Positions 34,193 through 44,522 are shown, counted from the stretch's first letter. The stretch is 64,000 nucleotides of DNA from Luteibacter aegosomaticola (GCF_023078475.1 NZ_CP095741.1:1674001-1738000), one strand, 5' to 3'. Translations and numbers: made by a program. The notes: a model not told the origin generated them from the sequence alone.

Positions 34193-34396
34193 ATGCTGAT
34201 TCTGACCCGCCGGGTCGGTGAAACCCTGATGATCGGTGACGAGGTGACGGTCACTGTTCTGGGTGTCAAAGGTAACCAGGTGCGTATCGGTATCAACGCG
34301 CCGAAGAACGTCGCGGTCCATCGCGAAGAGATTTACCAGCGCATCAAGAACGAGAACGATCCCGCCGGCCATTCGGGCGACGACCACGACCAGTAA
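34193..34396 (+). CDS. csrA: Carbon storage regulator CsrA/RsmA
   Basis: 67 residues: [27 protein letters not shown] and [23 protein letters not shown], diagnostic for the RNA-binding post-transcriptional regulator. Ribosome site TGGAGTATCAATC; the GGA in it could also bind CsrA (autoregulation). The order alaS-csrA-tRNA-Ser is conserved in gammaproteobacteria. Confidence 0.99.
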   Translation: MLILTRRVGETLMIGDEVTVTVLGVKGNQVRIGINAPKNVAVHREEIYQRIKNENDPAGHSGDDHDQ

Positions 34397-34469
34397 AAAG
34401 CTTTACGGGCGACGCAAGGATCAGTATCCTTGCTGGCTCGTTCGGGCACCTGCCTAGAGCGATCAAAAT

Positions 34470-34562
34470 GGAGAGTTGCCCGAGAGGCCGAAGGGGCTCC
34501 CCTGCTAAGGGAGTATAGGGTCAAAAGCCTTATCGAGGGTTCGAATCCCTCACTCTCCGCCA
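34470..34562 (+). tRNA. tRNA-Ser (anticodon GCU)
   Basis: Acceptor GGAGAGT pairs with ACTCTCC, discriminator G, encoded CCA. Anticodon GCT at 34504-34506 in the loop CTGCTAA, long variable arm as expected for Ser, and the T arm GAGGGTTCGAATCCCTC. Follows csrA, as in many gammaproteobacteria. Confidence 0.98.
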
Positions 34563-34572
34563 GTTACGCAAG

Positions 34573-34594
34573 ACGCCCCGGAAGGGGCGTTTTG
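34573..34594 (+). terminator. Terminator after tRNA-Ser
   Basis: ACGCCCC, loop GGAA, GGGGCGT followed by TTT. A short strong hairpin ending the csrA/tRNA region. Confidence 0.85.
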
Positions 34595-34860
34595 CGTTTG
34601 TGGGCCCAGTGCATGACCGGTCCATCGGCGGCTCCAGGCGTTCGATTCGCGCAACGCGATCGAAAGTGAGCTACCGCACAGTTCACCACTATAGGCTGCC
34701 CCGTATCGCACGTTGCGGCAGGCGCCAACCTTGCATGTGTCGGAATACCCCTCGTATTCTTGCGAGAGGGGGCACCCGTGATCGACTTCACTACGATCGC
34801 CGTGGACAGGAGCGGTCGCGGCCCGCTGTGCGCAATTCTGGATCACATGGAGCATAGGAA

Positions 34861-35799
34861 ATGGTTCGTTTTCGTAGCCGCCGCAAGGCGTTGATCGCGT
34901 CCGCGGGCGTGGCGCTGTTGTTCTCTTCGTTCGTTACGCAGGCAGCGACCTGCGAGGAATCGTTCAAGACCATTGGCGATCCCCGTAACGGTCTCGCCTT
35001 CCTTGCCGAGCGCACGGTACCGGGCCTCAGCATCGATAGCGCACTGGGCCAGATCCGCCAGTACGGCCTGGATGAGAAATTCGTCGTCGGCGCCGACGCG
35101 ATGAACGGCAAGGACGGCCAGGTCTACCTGGTACAGGACTCAAGCAATCCGCCGGTGGTCGTGACCTTCACGGCCAGCCCTGACGGCACCGTGGGCCTCG
35201 CCACCAAGCTGGCCCGTGGCCAGAAGATGGATACCGAGGCCGGCAAGCAGTACCTGTGCGGGATGCTCGGCAAGATCAAGCCAGGTAAGGAAGGCGAGGC
35301 AATCGCTGCCGAGGCTCACAGCAAGTCCGATGCGAATCGCATGACCGACACGACGGCCGTCGAGCTGTCGGAGCGCCTGGGTAAGGAAGCCAAGAAGCTT
35401 TCCAATGCGATGAATTCCGGTTCGTTCAAGGATCTGCTCCTGGGTACCCGTACCAGCCCGGACACCATGCGTGATCGCGACGCGATGTTTGCGCCGTTGG
35501 TTGCGAAGTACGTTGGCCGTAAGTACCGGATCGATGGCGAGGTGTATACGGCCTCGATCAACCAGTACAGCGGTGTGGGCGAGGTGGCATGGCTGGTGAC
35601 GAAGACCCGGGGTCTTCTGAGCGTCCGTCAGGATGACGACATGAACAACAGCCAGTTCACCGTGATTTGCGCCATGGCCAAGGATCAGCTTCCGCTGGTC
35701 ACGATGCTGCGTATCCACGACTTCGCCAAACTCGAAGGCACCGTGGACAGCATCAACCTGTCGGGTATCCACCTCAAGGATTGCCGCCAGGCTAACTGA
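34861..35799 (+). CDS. Secreted protein with OB-fold-like C-terminus
   Basis: 312 residues with signal peptide ending TQAA before TCEESF. The middle is charged and helical (about 140-190). The C-terminal ~90 residues (YVGRKYRIDGEVYTASI, GLLSVRQDD, FTVICAM, MLRIHDFAKLEGTVDSINLSGIHLKDC) resemble the tRNA_anti-like OB fold found in several periplasmic proteins. Function unknown. It is a single gene between two terminators. Confidence 0.82.
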   Translation: MVRFRSRRKALIASAGVALLFSSFVTQAATCEESFKTIGDPRNGLAFLAERTVPGLSIDSALGQIRQYGLDEKFVVGADAMNGKDGQVYLVQDSSNPPVVVTFTASPDGTVGLATKLARGQKMDTEAGKQYLCGMLGKIKPGKEGEAIAAEAHSKSDANRMTDTTAVELSERLGKEAKKLSNAMNSGSFKDLLLGTRTSPDTMRDRDAMFAPLVAKYVGRKYRIDGEVYTASINQYSGVGEVAWLVTKTRGLLSVRQDDDMNNSQFTVICAMAKDQLPLVTMLRIHDFAKLEGTVDSINLSGIHLKDCRQAN

Positions 35800-35823
35800 G
35801 CGTGAGACGCGCCGGTTCCACAG

Positions 35824-35846
35824 AACGCCCCGCAAGGGGCGTTTTG
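35824..35846 (+). terminator. Terminator after the OB-fold-like gene
   Basis: AACGCCCC, loop GCAA, GGGGCGTT, then TTGTTTTT. Stem and loop closely resemble the terminator at 34573. Confidence 0.88.
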
Positions 35847-35943
35847 TTTTTCCGCTTGTGCGCTACCTAAACTTGATCGGGCGCAACCGGTCGCACGTGC
35901 TACCTGCCTACGCTGGGCCTTTTGCCAGCCAACAGGCGCGTCC

Positions 35944-36348
35944 ATGTCCATCGGTTACAACGACCTCCACACCAGCTACGGCCGGTGCCTTCGCTCGCGC
36001 GGTTTCATTGAGCGTTTCTACGAGATCCTTCTCGCGCGCGACCCCAGGATCCCGCCGATCTTCGCGAAAACCGATTTCCAGAAGCAGCACATGGCCTTGC
36101 GTCGCGGGATCAGCCTGGCGATCTCCTGGGCGGCGGGTGATGGCATGGCCAAGCGCCCGGTCGAGGAGATGATCCGCGTCCATGCGCGGACGGGCAGGGC
36201 GCCCGTCCCGCCGGAATTCCATGACATGTGGCTCGACAGCCTGCTGCAGGCCATTCGCGAACGTGATGACCAACTGACGCCGGAACTGGAGGCCCGCTGG
36301 CGAGAGGCCATGGGTAAGGTCACCTGGGCGTTTGCGGCGGCGTTCTGA
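35944..36348 (+). CDS. Globin-like protein
   Basis: 134 residues. Helical pattern of a bacterial single-domain globin: FIERFYEILLARDPRIPPIFAKTDFQKQHMALRRGISLAI, then MIRVHARTG with His80 as the probable proximal heme ligand, then a distal EARWREAMGKVTWAF helix. May bind O2 or NO, or act as a sensor; no partner domain is present. Stand-alone gene with its own terminator. Confidence 0.75.
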   Translation: MSIGYNDLHTSYGRCLRSRGFIERFYEILLARDPRIPPIFAKTDFQKQHMALRRGISLAISWAAGDGMAKRPVEEMIRVHARTGRAPVPPEFHDMWLDSLLQAIRERDDQLTPELEARWREAMGKVTWAFAAAF

Positions 36349-36375
36349 CGCCGCTTTTTTTCCTACGCACAAACA

Positions 36376-36402
36376 AAAACACCGGCCAGTGGCCGGTGTT
36401 TT
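36376..36402. terminator. Bidirectional terminator between globin gene and tRNA-Pro
   Basis: AAAACACCGGCC, loop AGT, GGCCGGTGTTTT. The A-run before and T-run after the stem make it usable on both strands. Confidence 0.9.
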
Positions 36403-36414
36403 CGATGAAACGAT

Positions 36415-36491
<77 letters not shown>

Positions 36492-36641
36492 ACGGGAGCC
36501 GCGTATATTAGCCATGACCGATCCGGTTAGCAACACTTCGTCTCAATTTTTTTACAGGGCGCCTGCCGGGCCGTCCGTAGCCATCTGGTACTCTATGGGG
36601 CTGCCGCTTGGCGCCCCACGTACTGCCCGAAGAGGATTTGC

Positions 36642-38030
36642 ATGGCACTCACCCCGGCCCGCACGATGCCTGGTGTCCTCGAGCTCCTGCCGCTCGACCA
36701 GATCGCGTTCCAGCGCATGCTGGATACCATCCGCCGCAACTACGAGCGGTTCGGTTTCCTGCCCATCGAAACGCCGGTCATCGAGCATAGCGACGTCCTG
36801 CTGACCAAGACCGGCGGCGAGACCGAGCGCCAGGTCTACTTCGTGCAGTCCACCGGCTCGCTCAACGCGACCGACAAGGAGCAGGGCGCGGTGCCCGAGC
36901 TGGCGCTGCGCTTCGACCTCACCGTGCCGCTCGCCCGCTACGTGGCCGAGCACGAGCACGACCTGAGCTTCCCGTTCCGTCGCTACCAGATGCAGCGCGT
37001 GTACCGCGGTGAGCGTGCCCAGCGCGGCCGCTTCCGCGAGTTCTACCAGTGCGATATCGACGTGGTCGGCAAGGATTCGCTGTCGGTCCGCTACGACGCC
37101 GAGATCCCGGCCGTCATCTACAGCGTGTTCCGCGAGCTCAACATCGGCGCGTTCACCATCCAGCTCAATAACCGCAAGCTCATGCGCGGTTACTTCGAGA
37201 ACCTGGGCGTGGCCGATGCCGAGCAGCAGATGCTCGTGCTGCGCGAAGTGGACAAGCTCGACAAGCGCGGCCCGGACTACGTCCGCGATACGCTCACCGG
37301 CGAAGCCTTCGGCCTGTCGGCGGATGTCGCTGAGAAAATCCTCGCGTTCGTGCAGGTGCGTTCGACCGGCGTGGACGATGCGTTCGCCAAGCTCGACGCC
37401 CTGGGCTCCGGCTCGGAAACCTTCGAGCAGGGCAAGGCCGAGCTGAAGGAAGTGCTGGCGCTCATCCGCGATTTCGGCGTGCCCGAGACGCACTTTGCGC
37501 TCAATCTTTCGATCGCGCGCGGCCTCGACTACTACACGGGCACCGTGTACGAGACCACGCTCAACGATCACCTGGCCATCGGCTCGGTGTGTTCGGGCGG
37601 CCGTTACGAGAACCTGGCTGGCCAGTACACCAAGTCGCACCTGCCGGGCGTCGGTATTTCGATTGGCCTGACCCGCCTGTACTGGCAGCTGCGCGATGCG
37701 GGCCTCGTGTCCACCGCGCAGAGCACGGTGGACGTGCTCGTGACCCAGATGGATGCCGCGCAGATGCCGGCATACCTCGCTGTCGCGAACGAGCTGCGCA
37801 CTGCCGGCATCGCCACCGAGGTGGTGCTGGAGGGTGGCAAGCTCGGCAAGCAGTTCAAGTACGCCGACCGTGCAGGCATCCGTTTCGTGATCGTGCTCGG
37901 CGAGGATGAAATCGCCAAGGGCGTGGTCACGGTGAAGGACCTGCGCCGCGAAGATCAGTTCGAAGTCTCGCGCGCGGATCTGGTGAAGACCCTGCGCGTC
38001 GAGCTGGCCCAGGCCGAAATCGGCCGCTAA
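36642..38030 (+). CDS. hisS: Histidyl-tRNA synthetase
   Basis: 462 residues, class [20 protein letters not shown] start, motif 2 region [32 protein letters not shown], and the His-specific blocks [13 protein letters not shown] and [11 protein letters not shown] are present, followed by an anticodon-binding domain. Charges tRNA-His. It lies 3 kb upstream of the his operon but is separated by two unrelated genes. Confidence 0.98.
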   Translation: MALTPARTMPGVLELLPLDQIAFQRMLDTIRRNYERFGFLPIETPVIEHSDVLLTKTGGETERQVYFVQSTGSLNATDKEQGAVPELALRFDLTVPLARYVAEHEHDLSFPFRRYQMQRVYRGERAQRGRFREFYQCDIDVVGKDSLSVRYDAEIPAVIYSVFRELNIGAFTIQLNNRKLMRGYFENLGVADAEQQMLVLREVDKLDKRGPDYVRDTLTGEAFGLSADVAEKILAFVQVRSTGVDDAFAKLDALGSGSETFEQGKAELKEVLALIRDFGVPETHFALNLSIARGLDYYTGTVYETTLNDHLAIGSVCSGGRYENLAGQYTKSHLPGVGISIGLTRLYWQLRDAGLVSTAQSTVDVLVTQMDAAQMPAYLAVANELRTAGIATEVVLEGGKLGKQFKYADRAGIRFVIVLGEDEIAKGVVTVKDLRREDQFEVSRADLVKTLRVELAQAEIGR

Positions 38031-38038
38031 GCAAAATC

Positions 38039-38058
38039 TGTAGGAGCGCGCTTCTACA
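38039..38058. repeat. Short GTAGGAGCG-type palindrome
   Basis: TGTAGGAGCGCGCTTCTACA, a 20-base nearly perfect palindrome after hisS. Its outer bases match the ends of the long repeats found further right, so it may be a minimal member of the same group. Confidence 0.6.
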
Positions 38059-38100
38059 AAAGCCACCCCCTAACCCCCGCTCATCTCACGGTAGTTCGCC

Positions 38101-39999
38101 ATGACCAGCAGCATCCTTCTCGACGGCCGTAGCCTCACGCGCGCCCAGGTTGTCGCCATCGCCCGCCAGGGCGCCTCCATCACCCTCGATGAGAAGCAGC
38201 TGGTCAAGGTGAAGCGCGCCGCGGATTTCCTCGCGGAGAAGGTGGGTGGTGGTGAGCCGATCTATGGCGTGACCACGGGCTTCGGCAGCAACGCCGACAA
38301 GCTGCTGGGTGCGCACCGCGTGCGCGACGAGCTGCCGGGCGGCAACCCGGAAGCGCGCGATGGCACGCTGATGGAAGAGCTGCAGCACAACCTGATCATC
38401 ACCCACGCCGTGTGCGTGGGTAAGCCGTTCTCGGTCGACGTGGTCCGCGCGATGCTCGCCATTCGCGTGAACACGCTGATGCGCGGCCATTCGGGCATCC
38501 GTGTGGACACGCTCCGCGCCCTGGCTGAACTGCTCAACCGCAACGTCATTCCCGTCATTCCCGAGAAGGGCTCGGTGGGCGCCAGCGGCGATCTCGCGCC
38601 GCTCTCGCACCTGGCCATCGTGCTGCTGGGTGGCGGTGAAGCCTTCTACGAAGGCGAGCGCATCCCGGGCGCCGAGGCGCTGAAGCGCGCGGGCCTGGAG
38701 CCGGTGCGTCTTTCGTTCAAGGAAGGTCTGGCGCTGAACAACGGCACCACGCAGATGCTCGCGACCGGCGTGCTGGCGCTGGCCTCGCTCGAAACCCTGA
38801 TCAAGACCGCCGACCTCGCGCTGGCCATGACGCTCGACGCGTTCGCTGGCCGCACCGGCGCGTACGCGGAAGAAGTGCACGCCCTGCGTCCGCATCCAGG
38901 CCAGGTCGCGTCGGCCATTGAGTTCCGCCGCCTGCTCGAAGGCTCCACGCTCGCGGATATCGCCTACCACCTGGTGCCGCGCTTCCGTCCGTGGCTGTCC
39001 GATTCGTGGTCGGAACCGGCGGAGCAGGCGTACCGCTTCGATATCGGTTGGGACTGGGTGCCTGCCACGCAGCGCCACGGCAAGGAGGCGTTCTACTCGC
39101 GCTTCCTCCCGTTCAAGGGCGGCAAGAAGCATCAGCCGCAGGACGCTTACTGCCTGCGTTGCGCACCGCAGGTGCACGGTGCGGTGCGCGATGCGTGGGA
39201 GCAGGCCTGCCGCGTGTTCGATGTGGAACTCAACGCGGTGACCGATAACCCGCTGGTGTTCCCGGATGCGGAAAACGCCGAGGTGATCGAAGACCAGGTG
39301 ATCTCCGCGGGCCACTTCCACGGCATGCCGCTCGCGCTGGCCATGAGCTACGTGAAGGCGGCGATCCCGGTGCTTGCCTCGATCTCGGAGCGCCGCACCG
39401 CCAAGCTGGTGGATCCGGCCAATAACGACGGCTTGCCGGCGTTCCTGATCGGCAACGAAGATGCCACCGATTCCGGCTTCATGATCGTGCAGTACACCGC
39501 CGCCGCGCTGGTGAACGACCTGGCGACGCGCGCGCATCCGGCGTCGGTGTATTCCGTGCCGACCAGTGCGAACGCCGAAGACCACGTTTCCATGGGCGCG
39601 AACGAAGCCCGTCACGTGCTGGAGATGACCGAAGATCTCGGTCACGTCCTCGCGATGGAGCTGTACACCGCGGCGCAGGCGCTGGAATACCGTCAGGACA
39701 TGCTCAACGCCGCGCGCACGCTCTCCAAGCGTGGCGATTGGCAGGCGCTCGCTGCGAAGATCGCTGGCGCGCCGCGCACGGATTCGCCGCATTACCCGCA
39801 GTTCGAAAAGGAAGTGCGCGCGCTGATGGATGCGCTCGCCAGCGCCGAGGACTTCCACGGCGGTGTCGCCGTGCGCGAGGCGCTTGCCACGTTGCGCGAG
39901 CAGATCGCCTTCATGCAGCGCGACCGCGCGATGGATGGCGAGGTGCGCCTCATGTGTGAGCTGGTCGCTTCCGGCCGCCTGGTCGCAGGCGTCGCCTAA
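38101..39999 (+). CDS. hutH: Histidine/aromatic amino acid ammonia-lyase, enlarged
   Basis: 632 residues; ordinary HutH has about 510. YGVTTGFGSNAD (55-66) and the MIO triad Ala161-Ser162-Gly163 in GSVGASGDLAPLSHLA are intact, as are LRCAPQVHGAVRD and EDHVSMGANEA. A segment of about 55 residues (about 291-346, PRFRPWLSDSWSEPAEQAYRF and on) is inserted just before DAYCLRCAPQ, and the C-terminus has about 60 extra residues. No hutU, hutI or hutG is nearby, so histidine use as carbon source is not shown; another aromatic amino acid may be the substrate. Gene symbol is by family only. Confidence 0.85.
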   Translation: MTSSILLDGRSLTRAQVVAIARQGASITLDEKQLVKVKRAADFLAEKVGGGEPIYGVTTGFGSNADKLLGAHRVRDELPGGNPEARDGTLMEELQHNLIITHAVCVGKPFSVDVVRAMLAIRVNTLMRGHSGIRVDTLRALAELLNRNVIPVIPEKGSVGASGDLAPLSHLAIVLLGGGEAFYEGERIPGAEALKRAGLEPVRLSFKEGLALNNGTTQMLATGVLALASLETLIKTADLALAMTLDAFAGRTGAYAEEVHALRPHPGQVASAIEFRRLLEGSTLADIAYHLVPRFRPWLSDSWSEPAEQAYRFDIGWDWVPATQRHGKEAFYSRFLPFKGGKKHQPQDAYCLRCAPQVHGAVRDAWEQACRVFDVELNAVTDNPLVFPDAENAEVIEDQVISAGHFHGMPLALAMSYVKAAIPVLASISERRTAKLVDPANNDGLPAFLIGNEDATDSGFMIVQYTAAALVNDLATRAHPASVYSVPTSANAEDHVSMGANEARHVLEMTEDLGHVLAMELYTAAQALEYRQDMLNAARTLSKRGDWQALAAKIAGAPRTDSPHYPQFEKEVRALMDALASAEDFHGGVAVREALATLREQIAFMQRDRAMDGEVRLMCELVASGRLVAGVA

Positions 40000-40784
40000 G
40001 CGGGTTCATCCGCCGGCGCGCGATGGCGCGCCGTGCGCGGGCGCTTCTTGGTTTCCACGTAGGCCTCGTCGTTTTCGTCGTCTTCCACCGGCTCGTCAGG
40101 CGCGGTCGGTTCGCCATCCTGCAGTGGCGGGATCACGCATTCGATAAGGCCCGAGCGCACGTTGGCCAGGTACTGGTAGAGCTGCGCATCGTTGCGTAGC
40201 CCCAGCTTGGCCATGGCTGAGCGCTTCTGCCGGCTAATGGTCTTGATGCTGCGCGTCATCAGCTGGCCGACCTCGGCCAGGGAGAGTCCGCGCGCATAGG
40301 CACGGAGCACATCCACCTCGCGTGGGGTCAGCTGCCGCGAGGGCCCGTCTTCCGCATCGACGCGATCCATATCGCGAAACGCCCGGCGCACCGCGGGGCT
40401 CAGGAACGCGCGCCCGATGCTGGCCGCGTGCACCGCCATGGTGATGCCGCGCAGGCTCGCGCTCTTATCGAACAGGGCGGCCACACCGATATCGAGCATG
40501 TGCCTCAGGGCGGGCAGGTTGCCGAGCCGGCTCATGACCACGATGCCGATATCCGGGCGCAGGGCGCGGATACGCCGTACCAGGCCCACGCTATCGGGGT
40601 GTGTGCCATCGGGCATGAAGGGATCGACGATCAGTACCTCGCAATCGACCTCGGTCAGGGTCTGGAGGAGGGTATCGGTGTCGTTGACGGTCGCAACGAC
40701 CGTGTAGAGGTGTTTCTTGAGGGCGGCTTCGACACCGGCGACCACGACCGGCTGGTCGTCGGCGATGACAACGGGGCTCGTCAT
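39996..40784 (-). CDS. LuxR/RcsB-like response regulator
   Basis: 262 residues. Receiver domain with acidic pair DD (9-10), phospho-acceptor Asp54 in LIVDPFMPDG, and a Lys in ALFDKSAS; output NarL/LuxR helix-turn-helix LTPREVDVLRAYARGLSLAEVGQLMTRSIKTISRQK. A charged C-terminal tail (EPVEDDENDEAYVETKKRPR) follows. RcsB-like spacing suggests a two-component transcription regulator; no sensor kinase is adjacent. Its stop overlaps the end of the ammonia-lyase gene (convergent). Confidence 0.9.
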   Translation of the reverse strand: MTSPVVIADDQPVVVAGVEAALKKHLYTVVATVNDTDTLLQTLTEVDCEVLIVDPFMPDGTHPDSVGLVRRIRALRPDIGIVVMSRLGNLPALRHMLDIGVAALFDKSASLRGITMAVHAASIGRAFLSPAVRRAFRDMDRVDAEDGPSRQLTPREVDVLRAYARGLSLAEVGQLMTRSIKTISRQKRSAMAKLGLRNDAQLYQYLANVRSGLIECVIPPLQDGEPTAPDEPVEDDENDEAYVETKKRPRTARHRAPADEPA

Positions 40785-40891
40785 GCGTACGGCTCATATC
40801 TCCAGGGGATGTGCCCACCATCTTGGCGACCCGGTGCCGCGCGGTATATGGAACAAAAGCGCAATCTTCTGTCGGCGAATTCCGACCCTGG

Positions 40892-40920
40892 TTGCCACCG
40901 TGTAGTTGTCGGCCTACAAT
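40892..40920 (+). promoter_or_regulatory. Promoter of the his operon
   Basis: TTGCCA at 40892-40897, 17-base spacer, TACAAT at 40915-40920. Close to the sigma-70 consensus. A start near 40927 would give a leader of about 23 bases, almost entirely the operator-like palindrome. Confidence 0.75.
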
Positions 40921-40927
40921 GGGCTAT

Positions 40928-40947
40928 CGTATTAACGCGTTAGTACA
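40928..40947. promoter_or_regulatory. TrpR-operator-like palindrome before the his operon
   Basis: CGTATTAACGCGTTAGTACA, with perfect core TAACGCGTTA. The outer bases (CGTAxTA and TAGTAC) recall the E. coli trp operator. It lies between the promoter and the ATG of a TrpR-family gene, so autorepression is likely. It also leaves no room for a normal ribosome site before that ATG. Confidence 0.6.
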
Positions 40948-40949
40948 TT

Positions 40950-41267
40950 ATGAAGCGACGCTCCCTGGATCCGGAAACCCCCTCCGACTCGGCCGAGACC
41001 AGCCTTTGCGAGGCTCTGCTGGGCCTCTCAACGGTGGATGAGATGCGGGCCTTCCTCCACGACCTGTGCACCCCGGCCGAGATCGAAGTGATGGTCGATC
41101 GCTGGCGGGTGGTGCCGTACCTGCTCGATGGCCGCTCCTACCGGGAGATCCACGAGCGCACGGCCGTGAGCATCACCACCATCGGGCGCGTCGCGCGCTA
41201 CCTCAACCAGGGCGCAGGCGGCTACATGGCCGCCGCCGCCCGCCGCAACCAGGGAACCAGCGCATGA
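40950..41267 (+). CDS. TrpR-like (YerC/YecD family) regulator
   Basis: 105 residues. AFLHDLCTPAEIEVMVDRWRVVPYLLDGRSYREIHERTAVSITTIGRVARYL matches the Trp-repressor helix-turn-helix superfamily, YerC/YecD type. Heads the his operon, as in Xanthomonas, and overlaps hisG (ATGA). It probably represses the operon through the palindrome at 40928. The effector ligand is not known. No Shine-Dalgarno is seen before the ATG. Confidence 0.9.
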   Translation: MKRRSLDPETPSDSAETSLCEALLGLSTVDEMRAFLHDLCTPAEIEVMVDRWRVVPYLLDGRSYREIHERTAVSITTIGRVARYLNQGAGGYMAAAARRNQGTSA

Positions 41268-42157
41268 AGCCGCGTGACCGCCTACGCATCGCCATGCAGA
41301 AATCCGGCCGCCTGACCGAGCCCGCCCAGGAGCTCCTGGCGCGCTGCGGCCTCAAGTTCCGCCAGAGCCGCGACAAGCTGTTCTGCTTCGGCGAGGGCGA
41401 GCCCGTGGATCTCCTGCTGGTCCGCGATGACGATATTCCCGGCCTGATCGCCGAAGGCGTCTGCGACCTCGGTATCGTCGGCCGCAACGTGCTGCGCGAA
41501 TTCCAGCTCTCCAACCCGGCGACGGGCAGTGGGCTCGCCGAGCTTCGCCCGCTCGGCTTCGGCAGCTGCCGTCTTTCCATCGCGTTGCCGCAGGACGAGC
41601 CGTACGACAGTCCGCAGCAGTTGCACGGGCAGCGTATCGCCACGTCGTATCCCGGCCTGCTCGGTGACTGGCTGCGCAGCCACAACGTGGATGCGAAGGT
41701 GGTGTACCTCGCCGGCTCGGTGGAAATCGCCCCGCGCCTCGGCACCGCCGATGCGATCTGCGATCTCGTATCCAGCGGCGCCACCCTGGTGGCCAACCAG
41801 CTACGCGAAGCCGCGGTAATCGTGGAAAGCGAGGCCGTGCTCGCCGGCCACAGCGTATTGCCCAGCGATGAGCGTGGCGAGATCGCCGAGCTGCTGCTGC
41901 GCCGCCTCGATGGCGTGATCCAGGTGCGCGATTCGCGCCTGATCCTGATGCAGGCCTCGCGCGATGCGTTGCCAGCGATCACTCGCCTGCTGCCGGGCCT
42001 GCCGATTCCCACGCTCACCCAGGTGGATGGCGCGCCCGACCAGGTCGTGTTGCAGGCGCTGTGCGCGGGTAGCGTGAGCTGGCGCCAGCTGGAAGACATG
42101 AAGCGTGCCGGCGCCCGTGACATGTTGGTGCTGCCGGTGGAGAAGATGCTGGCATGA
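41264..42157 (+). CDS. hisG: ATP phosphoribosyltransferase, long form
   Basis: First step of histidine synthesis. 297 residues from [17 protein letters not shown]; the start overlaps the previous stop (ATGA). Blocks [33 protein letters not shown] and [24 protein letters not shown] are diagnostic; the C-terminal ~70 residues form the regulatory domain of the long-form enzyme, so feedback by histidine is expected and no HisZ is needed. Confidence 0.98.
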   Translation: MKPRDRLRIAMQKSGRLTEPAQELLARCGLKFRQSRDKLFCFGEGEPVDLLLVRDDDIPGLIAEGVCDLGIVGRNVLREFQLSNPATGSGLAELRPLGFGSCRLSIALPQDEPYDSPQQLHGQRIATSYPGLLGDWLRSHNVDAKVVYLAGSVEIAPRLGTADAICDLVSSGATLVANQLREAAVIVESEAVLAGHSVLPSDERGEIAELLLRRLDGVIQVRDSRLILMQASRDALPAITRLLPGLPIPTLTQVDGAPDQVVLQALCAGSVSWRQLEDMKRAGARDMLVLPVEKMLA

Positions 42158-43461
42158 AGCGGATCGACTGGAACACGCTCGACGAAGCAGGGCGCGCAGG
42201 CGCACTCGCCCGGCCGGCGCAGTCGCGCTCGGTGGCGTTGCGGGATGGCGTGGAGGTGATCATCGCCGACGTCCGCGCCCGTGGCGACGTGGCGCTGCGC
42301 GAACTCACCGCGCGCTACGACGGCACGACGCTTGAGGCGCTCGCTGTCACCGATGACGAATTCGCGGCCGCGGAAGCGCGGTTAGCTCCCGAACTGAAAG
42401 CTGCGGTGCGCGAGGCCGCCGAACGTATCGAGCGTTTCCACCGCGCCGCCGCACCTACGGCCGTGAGTGTGGAAACGGCGCCGGGCGTGCGCGTGGAACG
42501 CGTGCTGCGGCCGATTCGCCGGGTAGGCCTGTACGTACCGGCCGGCGGCGCGCCGCTGCCGTCCACGGCGATCATGCTGGGCGTGCCCGCCGCGATCGCC
42601 GGCTGCCAGGAGGTGGTGCTGTGCACGCCGGTACAGGCGAACGGCCGGTGCGACGATGCGGTGCTCTTCGCCGCGAAGGCCACGGGCGTGCACACGGTAT
42701 TCAAGCTGGGCGGCGCGCAGGCCATCGCGGCCATGGCGTACGGCACCGACAGCGTGCCTCGTTGCGACAAGCTGTTCGGCCCGGGCAATGCGTGGGTCAC
42801 CGAGGCGAAGCTGCAGGTATCGGGCGATCCGGACGGTGCGGCGATCGATATGCCGGCCGGCCCTTCCGAGGTGCTCGTGATCGCCGATGCCGACGCCGAT
42901 CCGCGCTTCATCGCCGCCGACCTGCTGTCGCAGGCGGAGCACGGCCCGGATTCGCAGGTGCTGCTGGTGAGCCCTTCCGCCGCGCTGCTCGATGCGGTGG
43001 AAGAAGAGGTCGAAGTCCAGCGTCGCGCGCTGCCGCGTGCCGAGGTCGCCGCCAGCGCCTTGGCCGAAAGCCGCCTCGTACTGGTCAGCGATCTCGACCA
43101 GGCCGTGGCGGTCAGCAACCAGTACGCGCCGGAACACCTGATCCTCCAGACCGCCGATCCACGCGGATTGCTCGATGGTGTGGAATCCGCCGGTTCCGTC
43201 TTCCTCGGCGAATGGACGCCCGAATCCCTCGGCGACTACTGCAGCGGCAGCAACCACGTGCTGCCGACCTACGGCTATGCGCGCAGCTACAGCGGCGTAT
43301 CCGTGGCGAGTTTCCAGAAGCAGGTGACGGTGCAGGAGGCCAGCGCGGCCGGCCTGCGCGCGATTGGCCCTTGCGCCGCGACGCTCGCCGCCGCCGAACA
43401 ACTGGATGCCCACCGCCGTGCGGTTACCTTGCGCCTTGAAGCCATGGGGGCCGACGCATGA
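42154..43461 (+). CDS. hisD: Histidinol dehydrogenase
   Basis: 435 residues. Last two oxidations to histidine; zinc enzyme. [73 protein letters not shown] and [17 protein letters not shown] are all present. Starts ATGA on the hisG stop. Confidence 0.98.
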   Translation: MKRIDWNTLDEAGRAGALARPAQSRSVALRDGVEVIIADVRARGDVALRELTARYDGTTLEALAVTDDEFAAAEARLAPELKAAVREAAERIERFHRAAAPTAVSVETAPGVRVERVLRPIRRVGLYVPAGGAPLPSTAIMLGVPAAIAGCQEVVLCTPVQANGRCDDAVLFAAKATGVHTVFKLGGAQAIAAMAYGTDSVPRCDKLFGPGNAWVTEAKLQVSGDPDGAAIDMPAGPSEVLVIADADADPRFIAADLLSQAEHGPDSQVLLVSPSAALLDAVEEEVEVQRRALPRAEVAASALAESRLVLVSDLDQAVAVSNQYAPEHLILQTADPRGLLDGVESAGSVFLGEWTPESLGDYCSGSNHVLPTYGYARSYSGVSVASFQKQVTVQEASAAGLRAIGPCAATLAAAEQLDAHRRAVTLRLEAMGADA

Positions 43462-44522
43462 GTGTCCTCGACCTTGCCCGCGCCGAGATCCGCGCGCTTG
43501 CGCCGTATTCAAGCGCACGCATGGAGGCGTCGGGCGGCACCGTGCTGCTCAACGCGAATGAATCCGCCCGCGCACCGAGTATTCCCGGCGGCGATGGGCT
43601 GAACCGTTACCCCGACCCGCAGCCGCGTGGCCTGGTGGAAACGCTGGCCGAACTCTATGGCAGCACGCCTGATCGCCTGCTGGTGACGCGCGGCAGTGAC
43701 GAGGCCATCGACCTGCTGACGCGCGCGTTCTGTCGCGCCGGCCAGGACGGCATCGTGATCTCGCCGCCCACCTTCGGCATGTATGCCGTCTCGGCGCGCA
43801 TCCAGGATGCCGCCGTGGTGGAGGCGCCGCTGGACGCCGACGGCTCGCTCGATCCCGACAAGCTCCTCGCCGCGGTGACGCCGGGCACGAAGCTGGTCTA
43901 TGTCTGCACGCCGAACAACCCCACGGGCAACCTCGTGCCCCTCGAGACGTTGAAGCGCATCGCCGACGCCTTGCAGGGCAGAGCGCTGCTCGTGGTGGAT
44001 GAGGCCTATGCCGAGTTCTCCGGTACGCCGAGCGCTACCACGCTGATCGATAGCTACGACCATGTAGCCGTGCTGCGTACGTTGTCGAAGGCCTGGTCGC
44101 TTGCGGGCGCACGCGTAGGCACGCTGATTGCGCGCGCCGAGGTGATCGGCCTGTTGCGCCGGATCATCGCGCCGTACCCGCTGCCGTCGCCCTGCGTGGA
44201 TGCCGCCCTGGCGGCGCTCTCGTACGAGGGCCGCCGCGTGCAGCGCCACCACGTGCACGAGCTGTTGAACGAGCGCGCCCGCATGGCTGTGGCCTTGGCG
44301 AAGTCGCCCGGTGTACGGGCGGTGCTGCCGTCTCACGCCAACTTCCTGGCCGTGCGCTTTGACGACGCGGCGGGTACCTATAAGCGCCTGCTCGCCGCGG
44401 GCGTGGTGGTGCGCGATATCACGAAGTACCCGGGTCTGGGCGATGCCTTGCGCATCACCATCGGTACCGGCAATGAAAACGACCGCGTACTCGCCGTACT
44501 GCGGGCGGGAGCGAGTGCATGA
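43458..44522 (+). CDS. hisC: Histidinol-phosphate aminotransferase
   Basis: 354 residues, fold-type I PLP enzyme. [35 protein letters not shown] and the PLP lysine in [19 protein letters not shown] identify it. Overlaps hisD and hisB by ATGA junctions. Confidence 0.97.
   Translation: MSVLDLARAEIRALAPYSSARMEASGGTVLLNANESARAPSIPGGDGLNRYPDPQPRGLVETLAELYGSTPDRLLVTRGSDEAIDLLTRAFCRAGQDGIVISPPTFGMYAVSARIQDAAVVEAPLDADGSLDPDKLLAAVTPGTKLVYVCTPNNPTGNLVPLETLKRIADALQGRALLVVDEAYAEFSGTPSATTLIDSYDHVAVLRTLSKAWSLAGARVGTLIARAEVIGLLRRIIAPYPLPSPCVDAALAALSYEGRRVQRHHVHELLNERARMAVALAKSPGVRAVLPSHANFLAVRFDDAAGTYKRLLAAGVVVRDITKYPGLGDALRITIGTGNENDRVLAVLRAGASA

Noticed and set aside
38101..39999. Histidine-utilisation operon
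   Set aside because: hutH-like gene stands alone; no hutU, hutI, hutG or hutC nearby.
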